From Bacteroidales bacterium (GTDB lineage: Bacteria; Bacteroidota; Bacteroidia; Bacteroidales; TTA-H9): DNA of 64,000 nucleotides. Where the stretch lies: NCBI GenBank assembly GCA_030656615.1, contig JAUSOY010000084.1, forward strand, positions 30,039-94,038, in the 5' to 3' direction. Below are positions 63,241 to 64,000 of this stretch, piece by piece. The position numbers were made by a program, and so were the translations under genes. The notes under the pieces were generated by a model, which saw only the letters and a program-made list of their open reading frames with translations, made no database searches and was not told the origin of the DNA. Numbering within the stretch: position 1 is the stretch's first letter; each line of letters opens with the position of its first letter.

Positions 63241-63356
63241 TTCTTCTTCAATCAAATAATATTTCGTATCTTGTGAGAAATCAAGGTTTTTAGACGATAC
63301 AAGAATATAATGGGTGTTCCATTTAACAAATGAAAAATTAATAAATAAATATACGG

Positions 63357-63584
63357 ATGAAAAAAGACACTCTCGAATACCGGATGATGCAAGAAAGAAA
63401 CAGACAAAAACTTGCTGATTCAAAATTATTATGCGGGTCGCTTCATGGCAAATTTCCGGTTGTTATGGATGGCGGAAAAACCACCATTTTTATTTCGGAT
63501 ATCAGCAAGGAAGCTGAGACCAGAGAAAAATATAAAACGATAATGAATAACCGTATCATGTTTACGGGTAGCAAACCCAAATAA
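63357..63584 (+). CDS. Small conserved-looking hypothetical protein
   Basis: 75 residues: a charged helical N-terminus (DTLEYRMMQERNRQKLADSK), then LLCGSLHGKFPVVMDGGKTT and FISDISKEAETREKYKT. The Cys/His-containing Gly-rich middle reads like a short beta hairpin. No family is recognised with confidence. It has a 115-base upstream gap of its own and is followed by a strong terminator, which supports a real monocistronic gene. Confidence 0.65.
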   Translation: MKKDTLEYRMMQERNRQKLADSKLLCGSLHGKFPVVMDGGKTTIFISDISKEAETREKYKTIMNNRIMFTGSKPK

Positions 63585-63613
63585 CACTTAAAGGATACGC
63601 ATAAATCTTTCGG

Positions 63614-63640
63614 GGCCGTTGAATTTCAACGGTCTTTTTT
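63614..63640 (+). terminator. Intrinsic terminator after the 75-residue gene
   Basis: Perfect palindrome CCGTTGAATTTCAACGG, extended by flanking G/C pairs, then a run of six T. Confidence 0.88.
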
Positions 63641-63720
63641 GTGGGTTCAAAGTTTAAGGTTCAAAGTCTAATGTCAAAAGGAAAAAGTCAAATGTTAAAT
63701 GTCAAAAGGCAAAAGCCAAA
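63641..63720. repeat. Degenerate short-word repeats
   Basis: A purine-biased stretch built of variants of GTCAAA, GTTCAAAG and GTCAAAAG. This is simple intergenic repetition with no coding frame. Confidence 0.55.
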
Positions 63721-63765
63721 GTGTTTTTTCATTATTCATTTCTGAATTTTCCCACTCGCTCATTT

Positions 63766-63803
63766 TCGTAATTCGTAATTGTTGTGTCGTAATTCGTAAT
63801 TGT
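63766..63803 (+). repeat. Tandem copies of TCGTAATTCGTAATTGT
   Basis: The 17-base word occurs at 63766-63782 and 63787-63803, with a 4-base spacer. Each copy itself contains two CGTAATT units. It lies just outside the transposase fragment. Confidence 0.75.
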
Positions 63804-63805
63804 GG

Positions 63806-64000
63806 CTATGTTCTAATTAATACAGCATTTTCTTTAAAAAGCTTGAACAATTCATAAGACTCTGAAGAAGCTAGTATTGAATAAAGCCAAGCTTTGATAA
63901 TTGTTTTTGTTCCCGATAATTTTCCGGCATATGCATACCAGTTCAGATAGTTTTGTAAGTACTTCGAACTGACTCCTTTAAATGGCTTTAAGAATAACCT
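63806..64000 (-). mobile_element. Partial transposase-like gene, C-terminal end (window edge)
   Basis: The frame is open from the window edge to a TAG at 63808-63806, giving 64 residues. PFKGVSSKYLQNYLNWYAYA resembles the C-terminal part of IS1595/ISXO2-type transposases, in which a Lys-Gly-Val/Ile..His/Ser-x-Lys-x-Leu-Gln-x-Tyr pattern precedes the stop. The rest, including the catalytic residues and terminal repeats, is outside the window. Family assignment is tentative. Confidence 0.55.

Overview
The window looks like a chromosomal segment of a member of the Bacteroidota. The evidence is Bacteroidota-type promoter elements (TAnnTTTG about 7 bases before the inferred start of transcription), two proteins with type IX secretion C-terminal sorting domains, many SPII lipoproteins, DUF4175, DUF4292 and DUF4837 family proteins, and an AT-rich base composition. 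I cannot place it below phylum with confidence; an anaerobic or facultative Bacteroidales/Marinilabiliales-like organism is plausible. Two signals suggest the window lies beside the chromosome origin. One is an AT-rich gap at 46519-47010 between divergent nadA and rpiB, which carries five TTAT(C/T)AACA DnaA-box-like words and sits at a change of G/C strand bias. The other is a pair of parS-like ParB sites flanking mnmG at 8.3 and 10.3 kb.

1-14.3 kb is one tight minus-strand run of ten genes, in transcription order: DUF4175 protein, a degenerate GHKL ATPase-like protein, ybeY, mnmG, a methyltransferase, a very large NtrY-like histidine kinase, dut, a TPR protein, a DUF4292 lipoprotein and an EnvC-like protein cut by the window edge. 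14.5-34.4 kb is mostly plus-strand housekeeping: a fused acyltransferase, ileS (with an altered GXHH signature), a DksA-like protein, lspA, atpDC, an orphan cheR/cheB pair, tRNA-Phe, then coaX, an outer membrane protein, a TPR protein, lptC, a CorC/HlyC protein, a PPIase and dnaG. 34.4-40.2 kb holds two minus-strand T9SS cargo genes: a BNR/sialidase-like giant split by one in-frame stop, and a peptidylarginine deiminase with the full PPAD residue set. 40.4-46.5 kb holds a LysM lytic transglycosylase, a DUF4837 lipoprotein, an S9 peptidase, tRNA-Thr and nadA.

Right of the putative origin every intact gene is on the plus strand except a transposase remnant at the edge. The genes are rpiB, a LutB-like iron-sulfur protein, an HEXXH lipoprotein, a DMT transporter flanked by two decayed genes, and a thioredoxin-like lipoprotein. 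The most unusual part is 54.4-62.5 kb. A sigma-54-type promoter precedes four genes: a PBP/GcvH-like membrane fusion, a Tat-exported 4x[4Fe-4S] protein, an NrfD/HybB-like quinone-interacting membrane protein, and a second membrane-anchored GcvH-like protein. A histidine kinase with periplasmic CXXCH and CX4CH haem motifs and a sigma-54-activating response regulator follow. The simplest reading is a redox-sensed membrane electron-transfer module with no obvious catalytic subunit and with two cytoplasmic lipoyl-like domains. I do not recognise it as a described system. An archaemetzincin and two small proteins follow, then repeats and the transposase fragment.
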